The position numbers and the translations under genes were made by a program. Positions 31,868 to 41,088 of a stretch of 51,580 nt of DNA are shown in pieces. Position 1 is the stretch's first letter. Each line of letters starts with the position of its first letter. This stretch comes from Chloroflexota bacterium (GTDB lineage Bacteria > Chloroflexota > Dormibacteria > CF-121), in NCBI GenBank assembly GCA_005881715.1, contig VBEE01000038.1, forward strand, positions 1-51,580, in the 5' to 3' direction. The notes below the pieces were generated by a model, which saw only the letters and a list, made by a program, of their open reading frames with translations, did not search any database and had not been told where the DNA came from.

Positions 31868-32110
31868 GTGATCTACGATCCGACCGGCGTCAATTACGTG
31901 ATGAACACCCTCCAGGCCGCCAGCTATCTGGGGGTTCCCGCCGACGTGATCGAGGACATGGTCAGCAAGCGCCAGATTCCGTTCACCAAGGTTGGCGAAC
32001 GCGTCGTATTTTCGAAGGCCGCGTTGGACTACTGGGTCTACGCGAAGTCCATGGAGAACCTTCGCGACGATCTTCCGAACCTGGGATTCCAGGGTCGCAA
32101 GGCCGGCTGA
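31868..32110 (+). CDS. Excisionase/MerR-type helix-turn-helix DNA-binding protein
   Basis: This 80-residue protein has the excisionase-family HTH layout: NTLQAASYLGVPADVIEDMVSKRQIPFTKVGERVVFSKAALDYW, with the LGV turn, the recognition helix and the wing PFTKVGERVVF. Such proteins regulate transcription or act as recombination directionality factors, but no phage or integrase genes are nearby, so a transcription role is likelier. GTG 31868 follows CGGAGG by about 8 nt. The next gene starts 3 nt after the stop. Confidence 0.82.
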   Translation: MIYDPTGVNYVMNTLQAASYLGVPADVIEDMVSKRQIPFTKVGERVVFSKAALDYWVYAKSMENLRDDLPNLGFQGRKAG

Positions 32111-32113
32111 TCC

Positions 32114-32413
32114 GTGCGTCTCGGTCGTCTGCTCCGGGCCGCGGTTCTCTTCCTCACGCTGGCCGCCGTCGCCCAGGAGCTGAGCAAGCCGGAGGGCCAG
32201 CGGAGTTGGCACGGACGGGTCGCCGGCGTTCCCTACGACTTCCGTTTTCCCACCTTCAAACGGTTCCGCGACGCTTACTGGAATCCCGCCGACCAGCGGA
32301 TCTTTACGGACCGGGTGGTTGGCATCGGATGGGCGGTGAACTTCGCACAGCTGCTGCCCCGCCTGCAGGAGGGGTACCGTCGGCTCGCCGATCGCACCGA
32401 CGCCTCGACGTGA
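32114..32413 (+). CDS. DUF5808-like small protein
   Basis: This 99-residue protein has a short N-terminal hydrophobic segment (RLLRAAVLFLTLAAVAQELS) and the core GVPYDFRFPTFKRFRDAYWNPADQRIFTDRVVGIGWAVNF. It agrees with my memory of DUF5808 (PYDFR.PT, WWNPDD, GvGW.iNF). Family function is unknown; the fold may be surface-exposed after an N-terminal anchor. It starts with GTG immediately after the excisionase-like gene and is probably in its operon. Confidence 0.7.
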   Translation: MRLGRLLRAAVLFLTLAAVAQELSKPEGQRSWHGRVAGVPYDFRFPTFKRFRDAYWNPADQRIFTDRVVGIGWAVNFAQLLPRLQEGYRRLADRTDAST

Positions 32414-32543
32414 CGGTCCGGTAACGTCCGCTTCCGTCGAGTGACAGCCTTTCCGCCACTCAGCGTTCTATTAACGTGCCCGCGGCCAGCCAGTGCCCCT
32501 GCTCTACGATCGGCGGCCACATTTCCGCCTGCGGAAGCCATAA

Positions 32544-34550
32544 ATGAGCGGACTCCAAGAGTTTCTGACGCCCTTCAGTCACCTCATTTTCGCCAACCGC
32601 GATAAGGTCATCGTCCTGCTGGCGGCGCTACTCGCCTGGTTCACTATCCAGCTTCTGATCACTCGCTGGCGGAACGAACGGCTGGAGCGTGACCTCTCGG
32701 CCGCAAAGTCCGGTGGCTCTGGTGGGGGCGGCCGGCGATACGCCGCGAGCCCGCCCGCCGATGAAAGTCACGCCGAGGGTGGCGCGCTGCCGCCGGTGAA
32801 GGGCGGTCGAACCTACGCCCGCAACCTCGGCACGGCGCTGCAAAAGGCCGGGATCTCCGGTCCGCAAATCTATTCACCTCCAACGCCGGCAGGCTGGGCC
32901 CCCAACGCGAACCCCGCCCAGGCCGGTCCTCCCCAACCCCAACCCGGAATGGCATCGCCGTACGCGACGCCGAACGCCCCCTGGGCTGCGCCGACACCGC
33001 CGCCCCCGTCGCCCTGGGGCTTCCCGGCCGGGGCCGGGCGGCCGATGCCGGGGGCGCAACCCGGCCAGGCCCCGTTCTACCAGCCGCAACCAGCGCCTCC
33101 CATGGGTCCGCCTCAAGCGCCACCACCATCCGGGCCCGGCCTGTATGGGCCGCCCCCGCCGTTCGGACAACCTTCATACCCGTCGGCCTCCAGCGGACCT
33201 GCCATGCCGGCTCCGCCCGTCGCCCAACCCGGTCCGAACATGCCGGGCGGAGTACCAGTCTTCGGCAATCCACCCGCGGTCGAGCCCGCGAGTGGTGAGC
33301 CGCCTGCCCAGGACGGCGGGCGTCGAGGAAAACCGAAACGTCGCCGATTCAATTTCAACGTGCTGGAGAACCTGGAGAAAATGGTCCAGCAGAAGATTGA
33401 GCCGGCGCCTGCTACCGGATGGACTCCTCCGGCTCAAACGACCAGCGGTCCGGTCACGCCACCCGTAACGACAGCCCCCGTCTCGCCGCCCGCGCCGGCC
33501 CCGACCGCGCCATGGCAGCCGGCTTCGGCGACGGCCGACCCGGCAGCGCCGCCAAAAGAAATCCCGGCTAAGGAAGAGGAGTCGCTTCCCCTGCCGTTCG
33601 GCGCGCCCGCCGATGAGGCGCCTGCTGAGGGAGACGCAGCGACAGAATCGGAGCAGCCGCAGAGCGTAGAGGACGCGCCTGAGACAGCGAGCTTTGATCC
33701 CGAGCCTGTTGCCGATGCGCCCGAGGCGGAAGCGGCCGCGGTACGTGGATCGGAGCGCGAGACGGAGCGGAAGCCAGACGCCCGTCGCTCGATGCGCGCC
33801 ATGATGTTCGGCGAGGAACCCAGGGGGGCCGATCAGGCGGTGCCAGCGGAGGCAGCAGCTACCGAGCCCGAGCCTGCGACATCAGATTCGGCCTGGGGCT
33901 CGGAGCCCTGGGGCCGGGCCGACGACACCTCGCTCTCCGATGTGCAGTCGGCGGAACCCGCGATGGAGGAGCCGATCGAAACGACGTCAGCGGCCGAACC
34001 CACGAGGGAGTCCGATTCCGCCGACGCCTACGATGCGTGGCGGCCGACGTCGCCGGAATCGGCGGCCGACGCGGAACACGCCGCCGGCGCCGAGCTGGCG
34101 GAGACACCCGGTGCCGACGACCCCGAAATGCCCGTCGCCGAAGACGGCAATCGACCCAGCGCCGGCACGATCGTGATCATCGAGGACGACCATACCGCGG
34201 CCAGTTATTACGCGACGCTCTTCAAGGGCAACGGCTATCAGGTCGAGGTCGCGAACGACGGGGTGTCAGGCGTTGATCTCTGCACTCGGGTACAGCCGCA
34301 GGTGATCCTGCTGGACGTGATGATGCCGCGCCAGAATGGGATCCTGGTCCTTCAGACGCTGCGCGCCTCCGATGAGACGAAGAACACCCCGGTGGTCGTA
34401 ATGTCGAACTTCAGCGAGCCCACCTTGATCAAGCGCGCGATCCAGTTGGGGGCCCTGGAATACGTCATCAAGACACAGGTCGAGGGACCGGCGTTGCTCA
34501 ACGCCCTGCCTCGTTGGATGAACCGCGAGAAAGCGTTCGCGGCGGCCTAG
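32544..34550 (+). CDS. Membrane-anchored response regulator with long disordered linker
   Basis: This 668-residue protein has an N-terminal transmembrane helix (residues 21-40, KVIVLLAALLAWFTIQLLIT) followed by a basic stretch. The linker of about 450 residues has a first part very rich in Pro, Gly and Gln (PQPGMASPYATPNAPW) and a second part acidic and Ala/Glu/Ser-rich. Residues 541-668 form a CheY-like receiver: IIEDDHTAAS, Asp591 in VILLDVMMP, MSNFSEP and Lys643 in EYVIKTQ. No DNA-binding domain is present. Receiver domains are normally soluble; tethering to the membrane through such a linker is unusual. Its receiver resembles the free one at 46800-47189. No histidine kinase is adjacent. 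Confidence 0.88.
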   Translation: MSGLQEFLTPFSHLIFANRDKVIVLLAALLAWFTIQLLITRWRNERLERDLSAAKSGGSGGGGRRYAASPPADESHAEGGALPPVKGGRTYARNLGTALQKAGISGPQIYSPPTPAGWAPNANPAQAGPPQPQPGMASPYATPNAPWAAPTPPPPSPWGFPAGAGRPMPGAQPGQAPFYQPQPAPPMGPPQAPPPSGPGLYGPPPPFGQPSYPSASSGPAMPAPPVAQPGPNMPGGVPVFGNPPAVEPASGEPPAQDGGRRGKPKRRRFNFNVLENLEKMVQQKIEPAPATGWTPPAQTTSGPVTPPVTTAPVSPPAPAPTAPWQPASATADPAAPPKEIPAKEEESLPLPFGAPADEAPAEGDAATESEQPQSVEDAPETASFDPEPVADAPEAEAAAVRGSERETERKPDARRSMRAMMFGEEPRGADQAVPAEAAATEPEPATSDSAWGSEPWGRADDTSLSDVQSAEPAMEEPIETTSAAEPTRESDSADAYDAWRPTSPESAADAEHAAGAELAETPGADDPEMPVAEDGNRPSAGTIVIIEDDHTAASYYATLFKGNGYQVEVANDGVSGVDLCTRVQPQVILLDVMMPRQNGILVLQTLRASDETKNTPVVVMSNFSEPTLIKRAIQLGALEYVIKTQVEGPALLNALPRWMNREKAFAAA

Positions 34551-34575
34551 CGGCGGTCAATCGACGCGCTGTCGC

Positions 34576-36954
34576 CTATCGAGCGATGCGCAGCGTCGCG
34601 ATCTCCCACGGACGCAACGATAGGCGCGCGACACCATCCTCCGGTATGAGATCCTCTCGGAGCTCGCCGGCAAGCGTGATCCGCGTGACTGCCGCCGGAT
34701 GGACCGAGCACCGAACGGTTGCCACCTGCGCCTGGTCGGATGCATTCAAGAGCCGAAGATCGAAACCAGCCGGGGCTGGAATGCAGGCCGTCAGCTGGAT
34801 GCAGTCCGGCTCGAGCTCGATACCCGGAGCAGGCGTCCTGACCGCCGGACCCCGGCCGGGCAACATCGGGACCAGGGCGGCCTCAGCCGCACGCCAGACT
34901 GCCGCGCGTTCCCAATCGCCGGCATGGAAAAAGAGGCTGTAGCGAAACCGGTGGTCACCCAGCACCTGCGCGCCTGGGGTCTCGAGTGCAGGACCGGCGT
35001 GCCCGGTGCGGGTGATCAGGTCGTCTCGCGAGAGCCAGCCGACCGCGCGCAGCAGCGTGAGCGCCAGTTGCTGTGGCGCATCGGACAGCACCTCATACTC
35101 GTGCAGGCCGTCGGTGATCAGCGCCAGGCCAACGCGACTGTCGCTCACGTCCACGAATGACCACATCGGATAGGTGGGCAGCGCCAGCTCGGGTGATCCG
35201 GGGTCGCGGCGGGCAGCCACCACCGGTCGCCGAGTCACATGGAATGGCGTATCCGCGGCCGATTCTGTCGCGGAAAAGGGCAGGGGAAAATGGACCCGTA
35301 GCCGATGATCCGTGGCCCGGTTGATGACGTCCAGCTCGATATCGAGGCGTGGCGTCTCGGCCTCGAGCGATAGCGCAAGCCGCACCGGCAGCGACGTCTC
35401 CGCATCGGCACGGCGTCGCCGGTCCTGGCTGAGCCCGCTGCGGACCACATAGTCGAACCGCGCTTCAAGGCGAGCGCGAGCCGGACCCTCCTCGTTGATG
35501 GTGTCCGTGAAGTTGCGTACTGGACTCGTCGTCGGCATATCGGCCGGCGTGGGCGAGAAGTTGTACTCATCGCCGGCATCCCCCTCGTCGACCAGGCGGT
35601 GAAGGGCCGGGTAGCGGGTACCCGTTTGTCGGTCGACCACGGTGAACGTGCCGTCCGGACTCAGATCGCATGTCAGCAAGGCGTTTTCGAGGTGCATCGA
35701 ACGGGCGCTGGCCGCGACGCCACGGTCGCTGCCGAGCAGCGAACCGACCGAGCTGCCGGAAATCATCGATGTCCTCTGCGGCTTGCCTGCGATCTCGACC
35801 ACGCCCTGTCGCGGGAACGGGCTCGGATTCCAGACCTGGCCATCGCCGGCCAGCCTCGGGAGTGCGCGATCGAGAACGCTACCGGCCAGCGCTAAGGCGG
35901 CGGCGCTCCGTTGCCCCGATTCCTCAGCGACGGCGTCGATCCCGGAGCCGCACGCCGTGTCGTGAGCGGCGTTCTGTAAGAGCAATATCCAGGCCTGGTC
36001 CAGCGCCCCGGCCACATCGACCCCGGTCAGGGCGGCGATCGGCTCGGCCATTCGCTCCATCGTCCGAACTGCCTGCGTGTAACGCTGTTTCTCCGGTACC
36101 CGGACGGAGAGGGTCCCCATCAACACGTTGGCCCGCGCGGAAGACCGCAGTTCACCGCGCCACAGGGACCATTCCTGCTCGGGCAGCGTGGCGAGGTAGT
36201 CGTCAAGCCGAGCCAGCCGGATCTGCGTCCCGTTCAGCCGGCCGCTGGCGCGGCGCACCGCGGCACTCAGCGCCCGCTGGGGTAGGACGTGGTCGTTGCC
36301 GTTCATCAGCAGAACATCGGTGGTTGGATGAAACGGCTCGATCGCCCGGAGCGCGGCGGCGATCCGGTTCGCCAGGGCATCGGCATCCGTCGGCAGGTCC
36401 ACTCCGTGCGAGTAGGAGTTGCCCATGTAGGCCGTAAGGATCCGACTGCCATCTGGCGCCTCCCAGATGAACGCGACCCGATCGATGGCGAGCGGCACAC
36501 CGCGCCAGACTGCGGCATGCCGAAATCCGAGCTGACGGTATAGCTGCGGCATCTGGGCAGCGTGGCCGAACGAATCCGGAAGATAGCCGACGCGCATCGA
36601 GCCGCCGTGGGCATCGGCCGAGGCGATGCCTCGCTGTAAATCGCGAATCAGGGTCTCACCGGAGACCAGGAATTCATCGGGAAGCGTGTACCAGGGTCCG
36701 ACCTGGATCTGGCCGCCGGCAATGGCGCGCTCCAGCCGCGCCTTCGCAGTCGGGCGGACCTCCAGGTAGTCGTCGATGACGACCGTCTGGCCGTCCATGA
36801 GGAAGCGGTAGTCGGGATCCGCCTCCGTCAACGCAAGCAGCTCGTCCCAGAGTTTGACGAGTTGCGCGCGAAATGTCGCAAAGGTCTCGTACCACTCGCG
36901 GTCCCAGTGCGTGTGCGGAACGATGTAGACCATGACCTCAGCCGGATCAGGCAC
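34576..36954 (-). CDS. Glycoside hydrolase family 38 alpha-mannosidase
   Basis: This 792-residue enzyme has the GH38 catalytic motifs: VPHTHWDREWY near the N-terminus (zinc-binding His/Asp), YLPDSFGHAAQMPQL with the nucleophile Asp region, MNGNDHVLP and LQNAAHDTACGSGID later in the barrel and helical domains. The C-terminal half is the beta-sandwich part (for example YPMWSFVDVSD, LALITDGLHEYEV). It removes terminal alpha-mannose residues. No signal peptide, so cytoplasmic. The start is GTG at 36954. It is probably for intracellular mannose polymer or heteropolysaccharide use. Confidence 0.92.
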   Translation of the reverse strand: MPDPAEVMVYIVPHTHWDREWYETFATFRAQLVKLWDELLALTEADPDYRFLMDGQTVVIDDYLEVRPTAKARLERAIAGGQIQVGPWYTLPDEFLVSGETLIRDLQRGIASADAHGGSMRVGYLPDSFGHAAQMPQLYRQLGFRHAAVWRGVPLAIDRVAFIWEAPDGSRILTAYMGNSYSHGVDLPTDADALANRIAAALRAIEPFHPTTDVLLMNGNDHVLPQRALSAAVRRASGRLNGTQIRLARLDDYLATLPEQEWSLWRGELRSSARANVLMGTLSVRVPEKQRYTQAVRTMERMAEPIAALTGVDVAGALDQAWILLLQNAAHDTACGSGIDAVAEESGQRSAAALALAGSVLDRALPRLAGDGQVWNPSPFPRQGVVEIAGKPQRTSMISGSSVGSLLGSDRGVAASARSMHLENALLTCDLSPDGTFTVVDRQTGTRYPALHRLVDEGDAGDEYNFSPTPADMPTTSPVRNFTDTINEEGPARARLEARFDYVVRSGLSQDRRRRADAETSLPVRLALSLEAETPRLDIELDVINRATDHRLRVHFPLPFSATESAADTPFHVTRRPVVAARRDPGSPELALPTYPMWSFVDVSDSRVGLALITDGLHEYEVLSDAPQQLALTLLRAVGWLSRDDLITRTGHAGPALETPGAQVLGDHRFRYSLFFHAGDWERAAVWRAAEAALVPMLPGRGPAVRTPAPGIELEPDCIQLTACIPAPAGFDLRLLNASDQAQVATVRCSVHPAAVTRITLAGELREDLIPEDGVARLSLRPWEIATLRIAR

Positions 36955-37015
36955 AGCTCATTGTGCCGAAGATCGAGGCTGCGTTCGTCCCGTCGCGTCT
37001 GTCAGCGGATGCGGG

Positions 37016-38581
37016 CTAGATACCTCCGTGCCACTTCTCGGACCCAATCACGTGCACCCAGGTCAACCCATTGTCGAGCTCGATCGGGTTGCCGCTCGCG
37101 TCCAGGTAGACCGCGGGCACATTTGGATCGGGGTGGTGCCAGGTGGCGTGGATCAGAATGCCGTCGACGAAGATGTCAGCCCTGCCGTCACCGGTCAGTT
37201 CGTAGGCCTCGGTGTAGTAACCGTGAAACTGGTTCGCCGGGTTCTTGTCGAGGTAGGAGTTGACGTACTCGACGATCACGGTCTTGGCGTGGACCCGACC
37301 GGTGCCCACGTTGTTGAAGACCCGTCCGTCCTGCAACTTGTAGTACTGCTTCGAATTGGCATCGTACTGCCAGACCGCGCCGTGGTCGGCTACCGAGAAC
37401 TCCGGAGCCCGATCGCCGGTGAATGTCCCATCCGGATGCTTCGGCGCGATGTCATAGGTCGGCGCTGCCAGGTTCTTGCTGGCGGTGAAGGCCGTGGTGT
37501 TGTTGCCGTGGATCATGACGTTGTGGGGGGCGTAGCGGTCTGAGGAGCGGAAGAACACGTTACCCGCTCCGCGGCTGTAGTCATTGACCAGATCCGGATA
37601 TTTCCAGACCAGGCCGAGGACATAGTCATTTGCGCCGGAGCAATAGATCATGCCCTTGAACATCAGCTCGAGGCGAATGGTGATCAGGCGGCAACTCCGC
37701 ACTGGACCAACGAGATCGGGAAGCGGGTGCCAGTACACCACGCTCAAACGCGGAATCGATCCTTCGCTGATGTACTCGTACACCATGTCGGCCTGCTGCA
37801 TACCAGCTTGCGGGCGCGCATCGATGCTGTTCTCGACCTGGATGATGGTTGGGGCGCCCGAGCCGATCCGGGCCGCGTCGCCCTGGGAGGGCACCTCGAT
37901 GATGGTCGTGAAGGAGAACTTCCAGTCCGCCGCCAGCGGGTCCTGCTTGCGGTTGACCGCCGCCTGCGGAATTGAAAGCTGGTAGGGATGGCTGTGGCCG
38001 AGCTTCAAGTCCAGCGCCGCCGTCTTGCCATCGCTCGACCAGCTGACCTTCTTACTGTCGAACGGCTTGCCGTTCACCGCGATCGGTGTCTTGCCGCCGT
38101 CCATCGGCTGCGAGAAATTGATTTGGACGTTGCCGGTGGGCTTCAGGCCCTGCTGGCCGTCGGTCACCTTTTCGTTGTTGACCTTCACGGCCGCGACGCT
38201 GGGGGCGGGTTCGGTCTTGAAATGGAAGCTGTTACTCACCCCGCGGCCGGAGGTGTTCTTCGCATCGTGGATGCTCACGTTGTACGAGGTGCTCGGCGTC
38301 ATCTTCGGCCGGAACTGGAACTCCCTGGCGCTCACCGCCTTGAAGCCAACCAGCACGGCAGGGCTGATGCTGAAGGCATGCTGCACCGAGTCCGCTTTCA
38401 TGTCCTGGTTGAAACGAAGATCGATTGTGGCCGTCCGCGGGACGGACTGGTCACCGTCGTTGACGTTGGCGTTCACCTCGAGCGGGGTGGTGATGATGCG
38501 AATGATGATGGCGGCCGCCACCAGCAGAATGGCAATCGGTGCCAACCACCAACGTTCGCGAAGTGTCTGCGTCCAGGTCAT
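37016..38581 (-). CDS. DUF3048 (YerB-like) membrane-anchored protein with Ig-like domains, copy 1
   Basis: This 521-residue protein has one N-terminal helix (residues 15-33), then two Ig-like modules similar to bacterial Big/SbsA repeats (RTATIDLRFNQDMKADSV, GNVQINFSQPMDGG), then DUF3048 N and C parts. Typical segments are RPQAGMQQADMVYEYISEG, VGPVRSCRLITI, MIYCSGANDYVL, SSDRYAPHNVM and NGLTWVHVIGSEK. DUF3048 proteins (YerB in Bacillus) are envelope-associated and of unknown function. It is paralogous with the next gene at 38578-40170, with which it overlaps by 4 nt (ATGA). Confidence 0.88.
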   Translation of the reverse strand: MTWTQTLRERWWLAPIAILLVAAAIIIRIITTPLEVNANVNDGDQSVPRTATIDLRFNQDMKADSVQHAFSISPAVLVGFKAVSAREFQFRPKMTPSTSYNVSIHDAKNTSGRGVSNSFHFKTEPAPSVAAVKVNNEKVTDGQQGLKPTGNVQINFSQPMDGGKTPIAVNGKPFDSKKVSWSSDGKTAALDLKLGHSHPYQLSIPQAAVNRKQDPLAADWKFSFTTIIEVPSQGDAARIGSGAPTIIQVENSIDARPQAGMQQADMVYEYISEGSIPRLSVVYWHPLPDLVGPVRSCRLITIRLELMFKGMIYCSGANDYVLGLVWKYPDLVNDYSRGAGNVFFRSSDRYAPHNVMIHGNNTTAFTASKNLAAPTYDIAPKHPDGTFTGDRAPEFSVADHGAVWQYDANSKQYYKLQDGRVFNNVGTGRVHAKTVIVEYVNSYLDKNPANQFHGYYTEAYELTGDGRADIFVDGILIHATWHHPDPNVPAVYLDASGNPIELDNGLTWVHVIGSEKWHGGI

Positions 38582-40170
38582 TGATCACTCCCTATTACAT
38601 GAACCCAGGTCAATCCGGTGTTGAGCTCAACCGGGTTGCCGCTGGCATCGTAGTAAACCACCGGTAGATCGCGATTGGGATGCTTCCAGGTGACGTGGAT
38701 CATCCCACCATCCGAATAGATATCGGCCGTGCCTTCGCCGGCTAGCTCGTAGTACTCCGTGTTATAGGTCCCGTGCACCCCGGTGTTGGCCGGGTTGCGA
38801 TCGATGTAGGAGGTTACTTTCTCGATGATCAGGTTTTTGGCGTGCACCTGTCCGGTGCCGACGTTGGTGAACGGTACGCCATCCTGCCACTTCAGGTACT
38901 CGCGGCGGTTGGCATCGTATCGCCATACGGCACTGTGCTGCTTAACGGTGACGCTGGTCGCCGGAACCGCGCCCGGGAGCGGCACGTCGGCATGCGCGGC
39001 GGCGATGTCGTAACTCAGCGCCGGCAGGTTCGCGCCGGCCGTGTGTGCCGTGATCTGGTCGGGCCGGGCAATGACATTGTGCGGTGCAAAACGGTCGGAC
39101 GCCCGGTACATGTAGGCGTACATGTAGTTGTAGTCGTACACGACGTTCGGCCACTTCCAGACCTGGCCGAGGACGTAGTTGTTAGCCCCGGAGCAGTAAA
39201 TCATGCCGCGGTACATCTGCTCCAGCTGGACCGTGATCAAGCGGCAGCTGCGCACTGGCCCGATCAGACTCGACGGCGGGTGCCAATAAATCGCCGACAA
39301 CCGGGGAATGCCGAACTCACTGATGTACTCGTAGACCATGTCCGCTTGCTGCATGCCGGTCTGGGGGCGGACCGTGCCCTGGGTACTGTTCTCGATCTGG
39401 ATGATGATCGGAGCGCCGGAGTTGCCGATCCGGGCGGTCGAGCCGGCGGACGGCACCTGAACCATCGTGGTGAAACTGAGTTTCCAGTCAGCCACGGCCG
39501 AGTCGCTCATCCGATTGGTCGCGGTTTTCGGCACCAGCAGGGTGTGGGTCCGGCTGTGACTGAGCGACAGCGGAACGCTCGCCGTCAGGCCGTACTTATC
39601 CCAGCTGATCGTCTTGCCGTCCAGCGGTGCGCCATCGAGCAGCAACGCCGTCCGGGCGGCGTCCATGGGTTGCGAGAAGGTGACCTTGAGGCTGCCGTGC
39701 AGCGCGACCGCCTGCTGGCCATCGGCCAGCGGGGCATCGTTGTAGCCGGCCCCGGTCACCTTGGGTGCCGGCTCGGTATGAAATGCGACGTTGTAGTTCT
39801 CCGTCCCGAAGCCAATGCCCTTACGGGCGTTCGAGACCTGCACCCGATAGCCGGTGTCGGGCTGGAGCTCGGCGTGGAATTCGAAGGTACGCGGGTTCTT
39901 CACGACCACGCGGTAGGGCACGGCCGGCGCGATGTGAAAACCCTGCTTCACCGAGGCGACGTCCATGTCGTGATTGAAGGTCAGCACCACCGCCGAATTA
40001 CGAACCACCGCAAGATCGCCGTCGGCCACACTGGCGCTGACCGCCAGCGGCGCCGTCAGCGCGCGCGCAACCAGCCCGCCGGCAACCAGCACCAGGACAA
40101 TAGGCAGGACCCACCAGCGACGGCGTACCGTCGCTCCCAGCCCGCCAGTGCGGGCGGCCATCATCGGCAT
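38578..40170 (-). CDS. DUF3048 (YerB-like) membrane-anchored protein with Ig-like domains, copy 2
   Basis: This paralogue (about 530 residues) has the same layout: an N-terminal helix (VRRRWWVLPIVLVLVAGGLVA), Ig-like modules (VVLTFNHDMDVASVKQGF, SLKVTFSQPMDAARTALLL), then DUF3048 with RPQTGMQQADMVYEYISEF, IGPVRSCRLITVQ, MIYCSGANNYVLG and SDRFAPHNVI. ATG 40170 is used; an ATG six bases later is equally good. The two copies are clearly homologous but about half the residues differ, so the duplication is old. Together they may form a heteromeric envelope complex; this is inference. Confidence 0.88.
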   Translation of the reverse strand: MPMMAARTGGLGATVRRRWWVLPIVLVLVAGGLVARALTAPLAVSASVADGDLAVVRNSAVVLTFNHDMDVASVKQGFHIAPAVPYRVVVKNPRTFEFHAELQPDTGYRVQVSNARKGIGFGTENYNVAFHTEPAPKVTGAGYNDAPLADGQQAVALHGSLKVTFSQPMDAARTALLLDGAPLDGKTISWDKYGLTASVPLSLSHSRTHTLLVPKTATNRMSDSAVADWKLSFTTMVQVPSAGSTARIGNSGAPIIIQIENSTQGTVRPQTGMQQADMVYEYISEFGIPRLSAIYWHPPSSLIGPVRSCRLITVQLEQMYRGMIYCSGANNYVLGQVWKWPNVVYDYNYMYAYMYRASDRFAPHNVIARPDQITAHTAGANLPALSYDIAAAHADVPLPGAVPATSVTVKQHSAVWRYDANRREYLKWQDGVPFTNVGTGQVHAKNLIIEKVTSYIDRNPANTGVHGTYNTEYYELAGEGTADIYSDGGMIHVTWKHPNRDLPVVYYDASGNPVELNTGLTWVHVIGSDQ

Positions 40171-40311
40171 TCGGGCAACCTCGATAGGATCAATTCGACC
40201 GGCCGCACAGGCTATTTGACGCACAGTCCGGATTCAACTGCAACGGCTATCCGGCTTGTTGAGCGCCCCGCCTATCGGTTTTCTAGCCGGACGATCCCCC
40301 CTCGCCTCGGA

Positions 40312-40623
40312 TTACGCCACCATCAACCGCGGGAGCAGCAGCTGCTGCACATCGAAGAGGACGTCCAGCACCCGGACCGGGTCCCGGGTGACATTGCGAT
40401 TGAGGGCCCGCAGCAACTTGCGGCTGAGGGGCCGGACGAACCGCGTGATCTCGTCCACCAACGGGGCCGGGACGGCCCCGCGCTGGTTCTCGATGATGTC
40501 CTCGATCGCCAGGAGGAAGTCGTCGACCCGCCGCACATCCGCCCGCCGCCGAATCTCCTGGTCACGCCGGTCGGCCGCCGCCTGAAACTCGCGATGTATC
40601 TCGTCGATCGCGTCGCTCAGCAT
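40312..40623 (-). CDS. Hypothetical helical protein (103 aa)
   Basis: This 103-residue, entirely helical and charged protein starts MLSDAIDEIHREFQAAADRR and includes LLAIEDIIENQRGAVPAPLVDEITRFVRPLSRKLLRALNR. No family is recognised. The start is ATG with GGGAG 8 nt upstream. A promoter-like sequence lies at 40688-40715. It is separated from the DUF3048 operon by about 140 nt without other features. Confidence 0.7.
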   Translation of the reverse strand: MLSDAIDEIHREFQAAADRRDQEIRRRADVRRVDDFLLAIEDIIENQRGAVPAPLVDEITRFVRPLSRKLLRALNRNVTRDPVRVLDVLFDVQQLLLPRLMVA

Positions 40624-40687
40624 CGTCTTGCTCCCTTCACTAACGCCAATACATCGGGTTCACGATCCACGAAAGATGATATGCGCA

Positions 40688-40715
40688 CTGTTACATAGTC
40701 CACAAGCCTTGTCAA
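40688..40715 (-). promoter_or_regulatory. Promoter for the 103-aa gene (TTGACA / TAACAG) with dyad
   Basis: On the minus strand TTGACA (40715-40710) is followed after 16 nt by TAACAG (40693-40688). The spacer and -35 overlap a short odd palindrome ACAAGGCTTGT, a possible regulator site; the neighbouring upstream gene encodes an HspR-like MerR regulator. Confidence 0.5.
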
Positions 40716-40740
40716 GCACTTTCACCCAGGGTGCTCGGAA

Positions 40741-41088
40741 TCAAGCTGTCAACCCGTTCCCGGACACCTCCTGTAGCGTGTCGAGCTCCCGGACCTGGTT
40801 GAGGTCGAGGCCCTGGTTGCCAAGTGACTGCAGCAGATGAAGGACGTACTTAACGCCTGCCAGGTTGACGCCCTTCTGCCGAGTGAGGAACTGGATCACG
40901 CGAACCCGTCGGATGTCATCTTCCGAATAGCGCCGGCGGTTGGTGGCCGTCCGCTGCGGCTTGATCAGGTTCTCGCTCTCGTAAATCATCAAGGTGCGGG
41001 GGTGGAGGTTGAGGATCTCGCTGGCGATGCTGGGCGTGAATACGGCCCGCCCGGGGGCGATCGCCGGCATGCGCTTACGCTTTCCCAT
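40741..41088 (-). CDS. MerR-family regulator, HspR-like (A)
   Basis: This 115-residue protein has a MerR-type N-terminal winged HTH: FTPSIASEILNLHPRTLMIYESENLI, then RTATNRRRYSEDDIRRVRVIQFLTRQ, and GVNLAGVKYVLHLLQSLG, which is the dimerisation start. The RTxxNxRRYS signature fits HspR, the heat-shock repressor of actinobacteria and related phyla, rather than metal-sensing MerR; no metal-binding Cys is present. ATG 41088 follows GGGGG by 4 nt. Two more copies are at 42797-43093 and 46453-46797. Confidence 0.85.
   Translation of the reverse strand: MGKRKRMPAIAPGRAVFTPSIASEILNLHPRTLMIYESENLIKPQRTATNRRRYSEDDIRRVRVIQFLTRQKGVNLAGVKYVLHLLQSLGNQGLDLNQVRELDTLQEVSGNGLTA

Noticed and set aside
31868-32110. 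Excisionase-like gene next to tRNA-Glu as an integrated element
   Set aside because: No integrase, no direct repeat of the tRNA 3' end was seen, and neighbours are ordinary chromosomal genes.
38773-40698. Long plus-strand open frame opposite the second DUF3048 gene
   Set aside because: Its His/Arg/Asp-rich translation lacks any recognisable domain, and the minus-strand gene carries clear DUF3048 motifs.
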